Counted from the stretch's first letter, positions 16,706 through 26,275 are shown. The stretch is DNA of 64,000 nucleotides from Pseudomonadota bacterium (GCA_016705325.1 JADIYJ010000029.1:62001-126000), one strand, 5' to 3'. Notes: generated from the letters alone by a model not told the origin. A program made the numbers and translations.

Positions 16706-18987
16706 ACGCATCGCACGATCCAGTCTGCGGTATGACCGTCAAACCGGATTCGCCCCATCGGACGGAACATGCAGGGAGCGAGTTTCGATTCTGCTCGGCG
16801 GGCTGCCGGACGAAGTTCGTCACCGATCCGGCGAAGTACCTGGCGCCCTCGCCCGCAGAGCCCGTGAGCCTCCAGCCGGGAGCCCAGTACACCTGCCCGA
16901 TGCATCCCGAGATTCTGCGTGACGCTCCGGGCACCTGCCCGATCTGCGGCATGGCGCTCGAGCCCGTGATGCCCAGCCTTGGGGACGAAGAGAACCCGGA
17001 GCTCACCGATTTCCGTCGCCGCTTCTGGTGGACGTTACCGCTGTCGCTCCTCGTATTCGCCCTGGCGATGTTCGGCCATCGCACGACGTGGATTTCGACC
17101 AATGCCCGGACCTGGTTCGAACTGGTGCTGACCGCGCCGGTCGTCCTGTGGGCCGCCTGGCCGTTCTTCCAGCGGTGGGCGCAGTCCATCGCCAATCGCA
17201 GCCCGAACATGTGGACGCTGATCGGCACCGGTGTGGGCGCCGCGTTCGGCTACAGCGTCGTTGCAACGGTGGCGCCGGACCTCTTCCCGGAGTCGTTCCG
17301 TGAGCACGGGCGCGTGGCCGTGTATTTCGAAGCGGCCGCGATCATCGTGTCGCTGACCCTGCTCGGCCAGATCCTGGAACTGACGGCGCGTTCGAGTACC
17401 TCGGCTGCACTCAGGGCGCTGCTCGGCCTGGCGCCGAAGACCGCACGCAGGATCAGCGCGGAGGGCAACGAGGACGACATCCCGCTGGCGCACGTGCACG
17501 TGGGCGATCGCCTGCGCGTGCGACCCGGCGAGAAAGTGCCGGTGGACGGCGAAGTGCTTGAGGGCCGCTCGAGCGTCGACGAATCGATGCTGACCGGTGA
17601 GCCCATGCCGATCGAAAAGAGGCCAGGCGACAAAGTGGTCGGTGCGACCATGAACGGCACTGGCGCGTTCATCATGCGTGCCGAGAAGGTTGGCTCCGGC
17701 ACCGTGCTTGCACAGATCGTGCAACTCGTCGCCCAGGCCCAGCGCTCACGCGCACCCATGCAGCGCCTCGCCGACAAGGTGAGCTTCTGGTTCGTGCTCG
17801 CGGTGCTTGGCATCGCCGTCGGCACATTCTTCGTCTGGGGGCTCTTCGGCCCCGAGCCGACGTGGACGTTTGCCGTGGTCAACGCCGTTGCCGTGCTGAT
17901 CATCGCCTGTCCCTGTGCGCTCGGCCTCGCCACCCCGATGTCGATCATGGTCGCGAGCGGCCGCGCCGCACAGGCCGGTGTCCTGTTCCGCGACGCCGAG
18001 GCGATCGAACGACTGCGCACGATCGACACACTGATCGTCGACAAGACCGGCACCTTGACGCAGGGCAAACCGGTGTTCCGTGAAGCGATCGGCGTCGACG
18101 GGCACACATCCGACGAAGTGCTGCGTCTTTCCGCAAGCCTCGACCAGGGCAGCGAGCACCCGCTGGCCGACGCCATCGTCACGGAAGCTCGGCGCCGCGA
18201 GCTGCGGCTGTCGGCTGCAACCGATTTCGATTCGGTGACCGGGCTCGGGGTGCGTGGCCACGTCGAAGGTCGCGCTGTCGTGATCGGGTCGAAGGCGCTC
18301 ATGCTGGAGGTCGGTGCAGATGCAGGCCCGTTGGCCGACGCGGCGGAACGGTTGCGCGATGCAGGTGCCACGGCGATGTTCGTTGCGCTCGATGGCCATG
18401 CGATCGGCATGATCGCGGTGGCCGATCCGATCAAGGACACGAGTCGCCTGGCGATTCAGTCGTTGCAAGCCATGGGCGTGCGCGTGGTGATGGCAACCGG
18501 GGATGGCTTGTCGACCGCCCGGGCGGTGGCGCGCGAACTCGCCATCGACGAAGTGCACGGCGATGTCCGCCCGCAGGACAAGGCCAGGCTGGTCGGCGAA
18601 CTGCAGGCGGCGGGACGACGCGTCGCGATGGCTGGTGACGGCATCAACGACGCACCTGCGCTGGCAGCAGCGGATGTCGGCATCGCCATGGGCACGGGCA
18701 CCGACGTCGCAATGTCGAGCGCTCAGGTCACGCTCGTGAAGGGCGATCTCCGCGGCATCCTGCGTGCTCGGGAAGTTTCAGAGGCTGCCGTGGCCAACAT
18801 GCGCCAGAACATGGGTTTCGCGTTCCTCTACAACGCACTCGGTGTGCCAGTGGCGGCGGGCGTGCTGTATCCCGTGTTCGGCCTCCTGCTCAGCCCGATG
18901 CTGGCGGCGCTCGCGATGAGCCTGTCATCGGTGTCGGTGGTGGCCAACGCACTGCGGCTGCGTGGCGCTTCGCTGCGCGACGGGTAG
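16702..18987 (+). CDS. copA: Copper-translocating P1B-type ATPase
   Basis: Inner-membrane Cu(I) efflux ATPase, 761 aa. Instead of a ferredoxin-like HMA domain it starts with a YHS-type module (Cys9, Cys31, Cys35) and a small heavy-metal-binding domain (YTCPMHPE near residue 63, CPICGMAL near 79). Then come membrane helices, the actuator TGEP, the ion-path motif CPC at about 403-405 in IIACPCALGLATP, the phosphorylated Asp of DKTGTLT at about 447, SEHPLA and GDGINDAPAL at about 645. Start is the ATG at 16702 overlapping the regulator stop. YHS/HMBD-bearing CopA variants are common in Gram-negatives. The substrate is inferred from family motifs and the regulator. Confidence 0.92.
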   Translation: MNASHDPVCGMTVKPDSPHRTEHAGSEFRFCSAGCRTKFVTDPAKYLAPSPAEPVSLQPGAQYTCPMHPEILRDAPGTCPICGMALEPVMPSLGDEENPELTDFRRRFWWTLPLSLLVFALAMFGHRTTWISTNARTWFELVLTAPVVLWAAWPFFQRWAQSIANRSPNMWTLIGTGVGAAFGYSVVATVAPDLFPESFREHGRVAVYFEAAAIIVSLTLLGQILELTARSSTSAALRALLGLAPKTARRISAEGNEDDIPLAHVHVGDRLRVRPGEKVPVDGEVLEGRSSVDESMLTGEPMPIEKRPGDKVVGATMNGTGAFIMRAEKVGSGTVLAQIVQLVAQAQRSRAPMQRLADKVSFWFVLAVLGIAVGTFFVWGLFGPEPTWTFAVVNAVAVLIIACPCALGLATPMSIMVASGRAAQAGVLFRDAEAIERLRTIDTLIVDKTGTLTQGKPVFREAIGVDGHTSDEVLRLSASLDQGSEHPLADAIVTEARRRELRLSAATDFDSVTGLGVRGHVEGRAVVIGSKALMLEVGADAGPLADAAERLRDAGATAMFVALDGHAIGMIAVADPIKDTSRLAIQSLQAMGVRVVMATGDGLSTARAVARELAIDEVHGDVRPQDKARLVGELQAAGRRVAMAGDGINDAPALAAADVGIAMGTGTDVAMSSAQVTLVKGDLRGILRAREVSEAAVANMRQNMGFAFLYNALGVPVAAGVLYPVFGLLLSPMLAALAMSLSSVSVVANALRLRGASLRDG

Positions 18988-19008
18988 CGCCAGCCAGGTC
19001 GCAGAAAG

Positions 19009-20520
19009 CTAACGCTGCAGCAGCACACGCGCCGCGTTGCGGCCCGGCGTGCCGCTGATGCCGCCACCGCCATGCAGTCCCGAACCGCAGAGATGCAGGC
19101 CGTCGATTGGAGTGCGGTGATTCGACCAGCCCGGCAGCGGCCGCATGAAGAAGATCTGGTCGAGGATCAGCTGGCCGTGGTTGAGGTCGCCTTCGGTCAG
19201 GCCCCACGACTGCTCGAGATCGACCGGCGTGATCGACTGCACTGACTGGATCGAGCCCTTGAACGCTGGGAAGTGCAGCGTGAGCGTGTCAATCGCGCGC
19301 TTTTCGAGTTCTGTTCGCATCGAATCCCAGTCGGCACGGCGCAACGCGTAGCTTGCGAACTGGAAGTGGACTGTCACGTCGGTGCCCGACGTCGTTACCT
19401 CCAGGTAGGGCTGCTGCGACATCTCGCCATACTTCGTCGCGTCGTAGGCGCGTTCCAGGTACTCGAGGGTCGGTGCGATTGCGATCGTGCCTTCGGGCAG
19501 GCCATGACGGCCATCGGTCTGCACGAACACTTTTGCCACCGAGCCACGCATGCGGATCGACTGCGTCTGCCAGACGAACTCCGGCGGCAATTCCGGCGCG
19601 CCAACGAGGCCGAGCAGCGTGCGACGGGGATCAGCCGATGACACGACCGTGGAGGCCCTGATCTCTTCGCCCGATTCAAGGCGAACTCCGAGCACGCGCT
19701 GGTGCTCGACGAGGATCTGCGCGACGCCGGCGCCCGTGCGGATCTCGCCGCCGTTCGCAAGCACGGCTTTCACCAGCGCATCTGTCAGTCCCTGTGGTCC
19801 GCCGGTCGTCGTGCGATGCGCGAGGCCGCCGCGGTTGAGCCAGTTGTGGATCAGGGTGAAACCCGTGCCCGCAGACATCGAGCCCAGCGTGACGCCGTGG
19901 ATGGCGACACCGGCGATGGCTGCATTGAGCGGCTCGGATTCGAACCACTCCTCGGTGAACTCGACGGCCGACATCGACAGGCTGCGCATCACGCGGAACA
20001 TGTCCTTACCGCCCATGCGCCGCAGCTTCAGTGCGAGCGAGGCGAGCGGCAGGCCGTCCGCGCGCAGGTCGACCTGCGGCAGGCGCGGCATCGTCGTCGC
20101 ATACGCAGCGTCCAGGAACGCGGACGCCCTGTGCATGAAGGCGACGAACTCAGGCCAGCGTTCGGCATCACGTTGCGAGAGTCGGCGGATCGCCTCGACG
20201 GTCGCCGCATCGTTCGCACTGGAAACCAGCCGCAGCGAGCCGCCGTCCGGCAGCGCCGAAATGTAGGCTGCATCGGCGACGCTGGTCGCGAGGCCGTGCC
20301 GGGCGAGGTCGAGTTCCTTGACGATTGCGGGCCGCAGTTGACCCGCCGGATGCAGGCCCGGCACGACGGCACCCGATGTCAGCGTGGCGCCCGCCAGTTG
20401 CCCGCCGGCGACAGCGCGCTGTTCGAGCAGCAGTACTTTCCTGCCCGCCCTGGCGAGGTAGGCAGCGGCGACCAGGCCGTTGTGGCCCGCGCCCACGATC
20501 AGGATGTCCGGGTTCGTCAT
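19009..20520 (-). CDS. FAD-dependent oxidoreductase, phytoene-desaturase/PYROXD2-like (second copy)
   Basis: A 503-aa flavoprotein with an N-terminal dinucleotide-binding motif (DILIVGAGHNGLVAAAYLAR) and EQRAVAGGQLAG, a central LTDALVKAVLANGGEIRTGA segment typical of the CrtI/amine-oxidase superfamily, and a C-terminal FAD motif (DGLHLCGSGLHGGGGISGTP). It is a diverged paralogue of the next gene upstream; both share LNHGQLILDQIFFMRP-like and FHGELLLHQLFFMRP-like segments. No carotenoid biosynthesis genes are nearby, so desaturation of phytoene is unlikely. The start at 20520 lies 7 bp after the paralogue's stop. Substrate unknown; last gene of the flavoprotein/GcvT/FolE run. Confidence 0.8.
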   Translation of the reverse strand: MTNPDILIVGAGHNGLVAAAYLARAGRKVLLLEQRAVAGGQLAGATLTSGAVVPGLHPAGQLRPAIVKELDLARHGLATSVADAAYISALPDGGSLRLVSSANDAATVEAIRRLSQRDAERWPEFVAFMHRASAFLDAAYATTMPRLPQVDLRADGLPLASLALKLRRMGGKDMFRVMRSLSMSAVEFTEEWFESEPLNAAIAGVAIHGVTLGSMSAGTGFTLIHNWLNRGGLAHRTTTGGPQGLTDALVKAVLANGGEIRTGAGVAQILVEHQRVLGVRLESGEEIRASTVVSSADPRRTLLGLVGAPELPPEFVWQTQSIRMRGSVAKVFVQTDGRHGLPEGTIAIAPTLEYLERAYDATKYGEMSQQPYLEVTTSGTDVTVHFQFASYALRRADWDSMRTELEKRAIDTLTLHFPAFKGSIQSVQSITPVDLEQSWGLTEGDLNHGQLILDQIFFMRPLPGWSNHRTPIDGLHLCGSGLHGGGGISGTPGRNAARVLLQR

Positions 20521-20527
20521 CGTGCGC

Positions 20528-22111
20528 CTACTGCCAGTCCTTGAGAATCTCGGTGGCGGCCATCCTGCCGGCCGCGCCCATCACGCCGCCGCCCGGATGC
20601 GCGCCCGCGGCACCGAAGTAATACCCCGGCAGCGGGGTGCGGAAATCGGCCCATTGCGGGGCAGGGCGCATGAAGAACAACTGGTGCAGCAGCAGTTCGC
20701 CGTGGAAGATGTTACCGCCGGTGATGCCGGCGATGCGCTCGATGTCCTGCGGCGTGATCACCTGCTTGCCGACGATCACCTGGCGGATGTTCGGTGCGTA
20801 CTTCTCGATGGTCGCGAGCACCGTCTCGCCGAACGCTTCCTTGTTCGCCTCGGTCCAGCCACCCTCGACGTCGTACGGCGCGTATTGCACGAAGCAGGAC
20901 ATCACGTGGTGTCCCGGCGGCGCCATGTCGCGGTCGATCATCGACGGAATGATGATGTCCATGTACGGCTGGCGCGAGAAGTTGCCGTACTTGGCGTCGT
21001 CGTAGGCGCGTTCGACGTAGTCGATGCTCGGGCTGATCGAGATCGCGCCACGGTGCAGCGGGCCTTCGCCCGGCAGGCAGGTGAAGTCCGGCAGGCTGGC
21101 GAGCGCAATGTTGACCTTGCCCGACGAGCCGCGGACGCGGAAGTTGCGGATCGCCTGCACGAACTCGTCCGGGAAATGCTGCTGGTCGACGAACTGCAGG
21201 AAACTGCGTTTCGGGTCTGCGGCCGACATCACGACCCGGCTCGTGAGTTCATCGCCGTTCGCGAGTGCGACGCCCGTCGCGCGGCCGCCACGGACGATGA
21301 CCTTGTCCACCGCCGCGTTGGTGCGGATCTCGACGCCGAGCGCGCGTGCCGACGACGCGATCGCCGCCGTCACGCCGCCGGTGCCGTTCTTGGCGAAACC
21401 CCAGGCGCGGAAGGCGCCGTCGATTTCACCCATGTAGTGGTGCAGCAGCACGTAGGCCGTGCCGGGCGAGCGCGGGCCGAGGTAGGTGCCGATGATGCCG
21501 CTCGCGGCCTTGGTGCCCTTGAGCGGGTCGAGTTCGAACCATTCTTCGAGCAGGTCGGCGGACGATTGCGTGACGAGCTTCGCTATTCGATAGAGCTCGT
21601 GCTCGCTCAGGCTGCGCGCATACTGGCCGAGCTTGAGCAGGCCCCGCATGTCGCGCCAGCTCAGCGACGCCGGATCCGGCGGCACCAGACCGATGATCGG
21701 CTTGATGGCCTTGGCGGCGCGCGCCATGACGCGTGAATACTCGTCGTAGGCCTCGGCATCCTTCGGCGAATGACGATGGATCTCGCGCCGGGTCAGGTCG
21801 TGATCGTCCCAGCCGGCAAGGTAGTCGCCGTTGTCGAGCGGCGTCACCGTGCTCGGCAGCGGCAGGATCTTGAGCCCGTGCCGCGGCAGTTCGAGGTCGC
21901 GGATGATCTCGGGCCGCAGCAGGCTCACCACGTAGGAAAACTCGCTGAAGCGGTACCCCGGGAAGATTTCTTCGGTGACGGCGGCGCCGCCGACGATCTC
22001 GCGCCGCTCGAGCACGACCACCTTCTTGCCGGCGCGCGCGAGGTACGCGGCCGCGATCATGCCGTTGTGGCCGGCGCCAATGACGATGGCGTCGTAGGAA
22101 TTGCTGGCCAC
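20528..22111 (-). CDS. FAD-dependent oxidoreductase, PYROXD2-like
   Basis: Flavoprotein of about 527 aa resembling the PYROXD2/phytoene-dehydrogenase-like group. It has SYDAIVIGAGHNGMIAAAYL at the N-terminus, GGAAVTEEIFPGYRFSEFSY, RAWGFAKNGTGGVTAAIASS, VVMSAADPKRSFLQ and the C-terminal YYFGAAGAHPGGGVMGAAG. The GTG at 22111, 3 bp past the GcvT-like stop, is preferred because the purine-rich AAGAAG just upstream could be its ribosome binding site. A further in-frame GTG at 22129 would extend it by six residues and overlap the upstream gene. Reaction unknown. The human PYROXD2 homologue is mitochondrial and also poorly defined. Confidence 0.8.
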   Translation of the reverse strand: MASNSYDAIVIGAGHNGMIAAAYLARAGKKVVVLERREIVGGAAVTEEIFPGYRFSEFSYVVSLLRPEIIRDLELPRHGLKILPLPSTVTPLDNGDYLAGWDDHDLTRREIHRHSPKDAEAYDEYSRVMARAAKAIKPIIGLVPPDPASLSWRDMRGLLKLGQYARSLSEHELYRIAKLVTQSSADLLEEWFELDPLKGTKAASGIIGTYLGPRSPGTAYVLLHHYMGEIDGAFRAWGFAKNGTGGVTAAIASSARALGVEIRTNAAVDKVIVRGGRATGVALANGDELTSRVVMSAADPKRSFLQFVDQQHFPDEFVQAIRNFRVRGSSGKVNIALASLPDFTCLPGEGPLHRGAISISPSIDYVERAYDDAKYGNFSRQPYMDIIIPSMIDRDMAPPGHHVMSCFVQYAPYDVEGGWTEANKEAFGETVLATIEKYAPNIRQVIVGKQVITPQDIERIAGITGGNIFHGELLLHQLFFMRPAPQWADFRTPLPGYYFGAAGAHPGGGVMGAAGRMAATEILKDWQ

Positions 22112-22113
22112 GG

Positions 22114-23340
22114 CTATTTCTTCTTCCACTCGGGGTCATAGAACGGCAGCTTGACGACCGTCGCAGGCGATTTGCGGCGATGGTGTTCCACCGTGACTTC
22201 GATCTCGACTTTCGTGCCCGGTGTGAAATACGGCTGCTGCAGGTGCACCAGCGCGATGTACTTCTTCAGCACCGGCGACCAGGTGCTGGTCGAGGCATAT
22301 CCGACCTGGCGGGGGCCTGCGTACACGGGAACGCTGCCGCGCACGGCCGAGGCCGGCACCTGTGGCGGCATTCCGACCACGGCGTACTCACGCTCGAGCC
22401 CTTCCCAGTCGATCTCGAGGCCGACCAGTTGCCACGACGAGCCTTCGCGGTGCTCGCGCTCCAGCGCGCGACGACCCACGAAGTAACCCTGCTTGTCCAG
22501 GTTCACGGTCCAGCCGAGGCCCATTTCATAGGGCGAGGAGCGCTGGCCCGGGATCCAGGCGTGGCTGGCAGAGGTGTAATCGACGTCGAGCATGAACAGG
22601 CCCGCCTCGACGCGCGCCATGTCCATCGCGAGGATGCCGGTGGGCGTGATGCCGTAATCGTGGCCCGCGGTCATCAGCGCGTCCCAGATCACGAGCGCAT
22701 CGGCTGCGTCCATCCAGATCTCGTAGCCGAGATCGCCGGTGTATCCGGTGCGCGAGACCGAGACGGCCTTGCCCGCGACGCGGTTGAACGCCATGCGGAA
22801 ATACCTGAGCGAATCGACTGGCTGTTCGCACGCAAGGTTCAGGATCGTGCGCGACTTCGGTCCCTGCAGGCTGAGCGCCGCCATCCGCTCGGTCAGTTCG
22901 GTGATCTGCACCTGCATGCCGACGGCGTTCATCGAGAGCCAGCGGTACTGCGGCTCCGCGGCAGTGAGGCGGAAGTCCTGTTCGCCGATGCGGGTCACGG
23001 TGCCGTCGTCGAGCAGCTTGCCGTCGTCGTCGCACCAGCCGGTGTAGTAGACCTGCCCGACCTGCATCTTGTGGATGTCGCGCGGCGTCAGCCGGTGCAG
23101 CAGGCGTGCGGCATCGCGGCCCGCTATCTGGTACTTGACCAGCGGCGAGATATCGATCAACGCCGCGTGGTTGCGGATCGCCCAGTACTCGCGGTCGAGG
23201 CCGAGGTCGTAGGAGCCGACAGCGAGGCAACCGCCCCAGCGCCGCCAGTTGTGCGGCAGGCACAGTTGCGACGTGCGCGCGTGGAACGGTGTCCGGCGCA
23301 GCTGGTACAGCGGGTGGTGCACGGCGGAAAGTTCAGGCAC
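22114..23340 (-). CDS. GcvT-like aminomethyltransferase/demethylase family protein
   Basis: A 408-aa protein of the glycine-cleavage T-protein fold. It shows LGLDREYWAIRNHAALIDIS, the AARLLHRLTPRDIHKMQVGQ segment, SVSRTGYTGDLGYEIWMDAA (the conserved T-protein loop), DMARVEAGLFMLDVDY and the C-terminal barrel FVGRRALEREH. No GcvH or GcvP genes are present, and the closest functional analogues among stand-alone T-proteins are tetrahydrofolate-dependent demethylases. It may therefore transfer a methyl or methylene group from an N- or O-methylated substrate to folate. The neighbouring flavoproteins and the FolE gene make a folate-linked oxidative demethylation plausible, by inference only. It ends 2 bp before the preferred flavoprotein start. 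Confidence 0.8.
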   Translation of the reverse strand: MPELSAVHHPLYQLRRTPFHARTSQLCLPHNWRRWGGCLAVGSYDLGLDREYWAIRNHAALIDISPLVKYQIAGRDAARLLHRLTPRDIHKMQVGQVYYTGWCDDDGKLLDDGTVTRIGEQDFRLTAAEPQYRWLSMNAVGMQVQITELTERMAALSLQGPKSRTILNLACEQPVDSLRYFRMAFNRVAGKAVSVSRTGYTGDLGYEIWMDAADALVIWDALMTAGHDYGITPTGILAMDMARVEAGLFMLDVDYTSASHAWIPGQRSSPYEMGLGWTVNLDKQGYFVGRRALEREHREGSSWQLVGLEIDWEGLEREYAVVGMPPQVPASAVRGSVPVYAGPRQVGYASTSTWSPVLKKYIALVHLQQPYFTPGTKVEIEVTVEHHRRKSPATVVKLPFYDPEWKKK

Positions 23341-23366
23341 GAGACGCTCCCGGGGTGTTCTTCCTG

Positions 23367-24032
23367 TCAGCGGCGATCACGGATGTCGATGAAGGTCAGG
23401 AACTCGTTGCGGGTCCGGGCATCGGAGCGGAACGTGCCGAGCATCTTGGACGTGATCATCGACACGCCGCGCTTGTGGATACCGCGCGTGGTCATGCATT
23501 CGTGCGCAGCCTCGATCACCACGCCCACGCCCTGCGGTTGCAGCACGTCGTTGATGCAGCGGGCAATCTCGGCCGTCATCTTCTCCTGCACCTGGAAGCG
23601 GCGCGCGAAGACGTCGACCACGCGGGCCAGCTTGCTGATGCCGACGACCTTGCCCGTCGGCAGGTAACCCACGTGGGCCCGGCCGATGATCGGCGCCATG
23701 TGGTGCTCGCAGTGCGATTCGAACTCGATGTCGCGCAGCACGACCATCTCGTCGTAGCCGCCGGTTTCCTCGAACGTCCGGCGCAGGTAGTCGCGCGGGT
23801 CGATCGCGTAGCCCGAGAACCAGTCGGTATAGGCGTCGACGACGCGTTTCGGCGTATCGAGCAGGCCTTCGCGCCGCGGGTCTTCGCCGGCCCAGCGCAG
23901 CAGCGTGCGCACGGCTTCCTCGGCCGTGTCCCGGCTGACCTTGTTGCGCTCCATCACAGCAGTGTCGTTCTTGCTGGCCTTGTCCATGCCGGACGTGTCT
24001 CGACGGGGCTTCGATTTCGGATGCATGGCCAT
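23367..24032 (-). CDS. folE: GTP cyclohydrolase I
   Basis: Converts GTP to 7,8-dihydroneopterin triphosphate, the first step of tetrahydrofolate (and tetrahydropterin) synthesis. The 221-aa protein has the type IA signatures: DTPKRVVDAYTDWFSGY, DIEFESHCEHHMAPIIGRAH with the zinc-binding Cys/His, YLPTGKVVGISKLARVVD, RFQVQEKMTAEIA, and HECMTTRGIHKRG with the second zinc Cys. The basic N-terminal ~25 residues are not part of the conserved core. The ATG at 24032 is chosen; a second ATG two codons later is equally possible. It lies 26 bp upstream of the GcvT-like gene, which suggests co-transcription. Confidence 0.93.
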   Translation of the reverse strand: MAMHPKSKPRRDTSGMDKASKNDTAVMERNKVSRDTAEEAVRTLLRWAGEDPRREGLLDTPKRVVDAYTDWFSGYAIDPRDYLRRTFEETGGYDEMVVLRDIEFESHCEHHMAPIIGRAHVGYLPTGKVVGISKLARVVDVFARRFQVQEKMTAEIARCINDVLQPQGVGVVIEAAHECMTTRGIHKRGVSMITSKMLGTFRSDARTRNEFLTFIDIRDRR

Positions 24033-24045
24033 CTCTCTCTCCTGC

Positions 24046-24657
24046 CTAACGTGGCCGTGGCTGGCTGCGCCAGCGCAACAGCAGCACGAAACCCGCCAGC
24101 ATGCCGCCGAGGTGCGCGAAATGCGCGACACCCTGGCCCGAGCCGGTGACGCCGAGGTACAGTTCGAGCAGGCCGTAGAGCGTGACGAAAACCCAGGCCG
24201 GCATCGGAATCGGCGGAAACATCAGCATGATGCGCCGTTGCGGAAAGGCCATGCCGAACGCCAGCAGAAGTCCAAACACGCCGCCAGAGGCGCCCACTGT
24301 GGGGATGGGCGCCATGTTCATGTTACTGATTACCAGCAACTGAGCCACTGCGGCGCCCACCACGCACACGAGGTAATAGGTGACATAGCGCTGGGTGCCC
24401 AGCAGGCGCTCGATCTCGCCGCCAAACATGTACAGCGCGAACATGTTGAAAAACAGGTGGGTGAGGCTGCCGTGCAGGAACCCGTAGGTGAGCAACTGCC
24501 AGACCTGGAACGACGGTGCTCCCGGAAACTGGGCGGAGGCCGGCGGCCAGAGGGCGAACGGCCGCAGCAGCAGATCGCCGGTGAGGAACTGCGCCGCGAA
24601 AATGGCGACATTGAGGAACAGGAAAGCCCGCGTGGCGGGCGGCATCGAAACACGCAT
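24046..24657 (-). CDS. Rhomboid family intramembrane serine protease
   Basis: Intact six-helix rhomboid protease of 203 aa. Visible motifs are WQLLTYGFLHGSLTHLFFNM (conserved His/Asn loop), GGEIERLLGTQRYV, the nucleophile GASGGVFGLLLAFG and the catalytic His in FAHLGGMLAG. It cleaves membrane-anchored substrates within the bilayer; the substrate is unknown. It is the first gene of the minus-strand run leading into folE (13 bp gap), and its upstream region faces the S33 peptidase gene, giving a divergent promoter space of about 80 bp. Confidence 0.88.
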   Translation of the reverse strand: MRVSMPPATRAFLFLNVAIFAAQFLTGDLLLRPFALWPPASAQFPGAPSFQVWQLLTYGFLHGSLTHLFFNMFALYMFGGEIERLLGTQRYVTYYLVCVVGAAVAQLLVISNMNMAPIPTVGASGGVFGLLLAFGMAFPQRRIMLMFPPIPMPAWVFVTLYGLLELYLGVTGSGQGVAHFAHLGGMLAGFVLLLRWRSQPRPR

Positions 24658-24738
24658 GGGTGCATCCTAGCCGAATCGTGTGGCGAAGACCCACGGCGCC
24701 GTGTAGGTTGCGCGGCGTCACGGTGCGACAGGATCGAT

Positions 24739-26256
24739 ATGCCGTCATTGCAGTCCAGCCGTTGCGTTCTTGGCTTCCTCGTGGGCGCCGTCGTGGCCGT
24801 GGCCGGGGCGACGATTGCCCAGGCCGCGGCACCCACCGCGGTCAGCGTTTCGTTCGGGAGCCTGGCCTTCACGCCCTGCACGCTGGCGCAGGCCGGGCAG
24901 GCGCAGACCGTGCCCGCGCGTTGTGCAACGCTGCGGGTGCCGGAGGATCGTGCCAGCAAGGACGGGCGCACGATCGAACTCGCGCTGGCCTGGGTGCCGA
25001 GCAGTGCCAAGTCGCCAGCCAGGGATCCCGTCGTCATGCTGGCCGGTGGCCCCGGCCAGTCGGCGCTCGACGCCTTCCCCACCGTCTATCCGGCGTTTCG
25101 CGACATCCTGCGCCAGCGCCACGTGCTGCTCGTGGACCAGCGTGGCGCCGGCAAGTCGAGCCCGCTGCAGTGCCCCGTGACACTGAACGACGAAGCGTTG
25201 CGCGTGCTCGACACCGCCAGCGTCGAGGAAGCACGCCGGCTGACGGCAGCTTGCCTGCGGGAAATCGGTGCCAAGGCCGATGCCCGCGCCTATACCACCA
25301 GCGCGTACATTGCCGACCTCGAAGACGTGCGCCGGGCGCTGGGGATCGCGCGGTTCAACCTGGTCGGGGTTTCCTACGGCACGCGAGTCGCGCTCGAGTA
25401 CCTGCGTCGTCACCCCGCGTCGATCCGGACAGTCGTGCTCGATTCCGTCGTGCCGCCGAGCCTGGCTCTTGGCAACGAGCATGCGAAGAATCTCGAGGCG
25501 GCCGTCAATGCCCAGTTCGCCCGCTGCGCTGCAGATGCCGAATGCGCGCAGCGCTTCGGCTCACCGCGGGCCCGGCTCGACGAACTGCTGCAGCGACTGC
25601 GCGAACAGCCGCAGAAAGTGGCGTATCGCGACCCGCTCACCAACGAGCAGCGCGAGGACGAGGTTACCGACGCCACGCTGGCAGCGGTCGTGCGCTTCCA
25701 TGCCTATGCGCCGCAGCTGTTCGGCATGCTGCCGATGCTGCTGGCCGAGGCCGCTGGCGGCCGCTACGAGAATCTCATGGCCCAGTCGCGCATGCTGGAG
25801 CAGCTGATCGGCGAACAGATCCACGTGCCGTTGCAGTTGTCCGTCATGTGCGCGGAAGACGCGCCGGGGATGCGCGTCGATCCGGCCGACGCCGGGACCA
25901 TCCTCGGCACGGAATTCGTCGACTACACACTGGCGCAATGCGCGGTGTGGCCGCGTGGCACGATGCCGAAGGACTTCCACGACGCGGTGAAGTCCGACCA
26001 CCCGGTGCTGCTCCTGTCCGGCGAGCTGGATCCGGTGACACCGCCGCGGTACGCGGACGAGGTGCAGCGCACGCTGCCGAACTCGCGGCATTTCGTTTTC
26101 CGCGGACAGGGCCACAGCGTGCTGGGCGTGGGTTGCGGGCCGCGGCTCGTTGCCGAGTTCATCGCGGCGGCCGATGCCAAGGCGCTGGATGGCGGCTGCC
26201 TGGACCAGCTGCAGTACTCGCCGCCGTTCGGCGGTTCCTACGGCTGGGACCCGTGA
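24739..26256 (+). CDS. Alpha/beta hydrolase, S33 proline-iminopeptidase/tripeptidyl-aminopeptidase type
   Basis: Predicted exported aminopeptidase of 505 aa. A signal peptide (CVLGFLVGAVVAVAGATIAQ) is followed by the hydrolase core. The S33 oxyanion motif is MLAGGPGQSALDAFP, DQRGAGKSSPLQCP is characteristic of the family, and the nucleophile lies in VGVSYGTRVALEYLRRHP. The catalytic Asp is in LLSGELDPVTPP and the His in GQGHSVLG, both within the C-terminal TAP-like part. Cys pairs in the lid (CAADAEC) fit a periplasmic location. The ATG at 24739 is the first start that gives a proper signal peptide. It precedes an ABC exporter by 19 bp; whether they act together is unknown. Confidence 0.86.
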   Translation: MPSLQSSRCVLGFLVGAVVAVAGATIAQAAAPTAVSVSFGSLAFTPCTLAQAGQAQTVPARCATLRVPEDRASKDGRTIELALAWVPSSAKSPARDPVVMLAGGPGQSALDAFPTVYPAFRDILRQRHVLLVDQRGAGKSSPLQCPVTLNDEALRVLDTASVEEARRLTAACLREIGAKADARAYTTSAYIADLEDVRRALGIARFNLVGVSYGTRVALEYLRRHPASIRTVVLDSVVPPSLALGNEHAKNLEAAVNAQFARCAADAECAQRFGSPRARLDELLQRLREQPQKVAYRDPLTNEQREDEVTDATLAAVVRFHAYAPQLFGMLPMLLAEAAGGRYENLMAQSRMLEQLIGEQIHVPLQLSVMCAEDAPGMRVDPADAGTILGTEFVDYTLAQCAVWPRGTMPKDFHDAVKSDHPVLLLSGELDPVTPPRYADEVQRTLPNSRHFVFRGQGHSVLGVGCGPRLVAEFIAAADAKALDGGCLDQLQYSPPFGGSYGWDP

Positions 26257-26275
26257 GGGTCCGCACGGTGCGCCC

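Noticed and set aside
19009..22129. Carotenoid biosynthesis locus
   Set aside because: The flavoproteins resemble phytoene desaturases only at superfamily level; no crtB, crtE or cyclase genes are nearby and the neighbours are GcvT-like and FolE.
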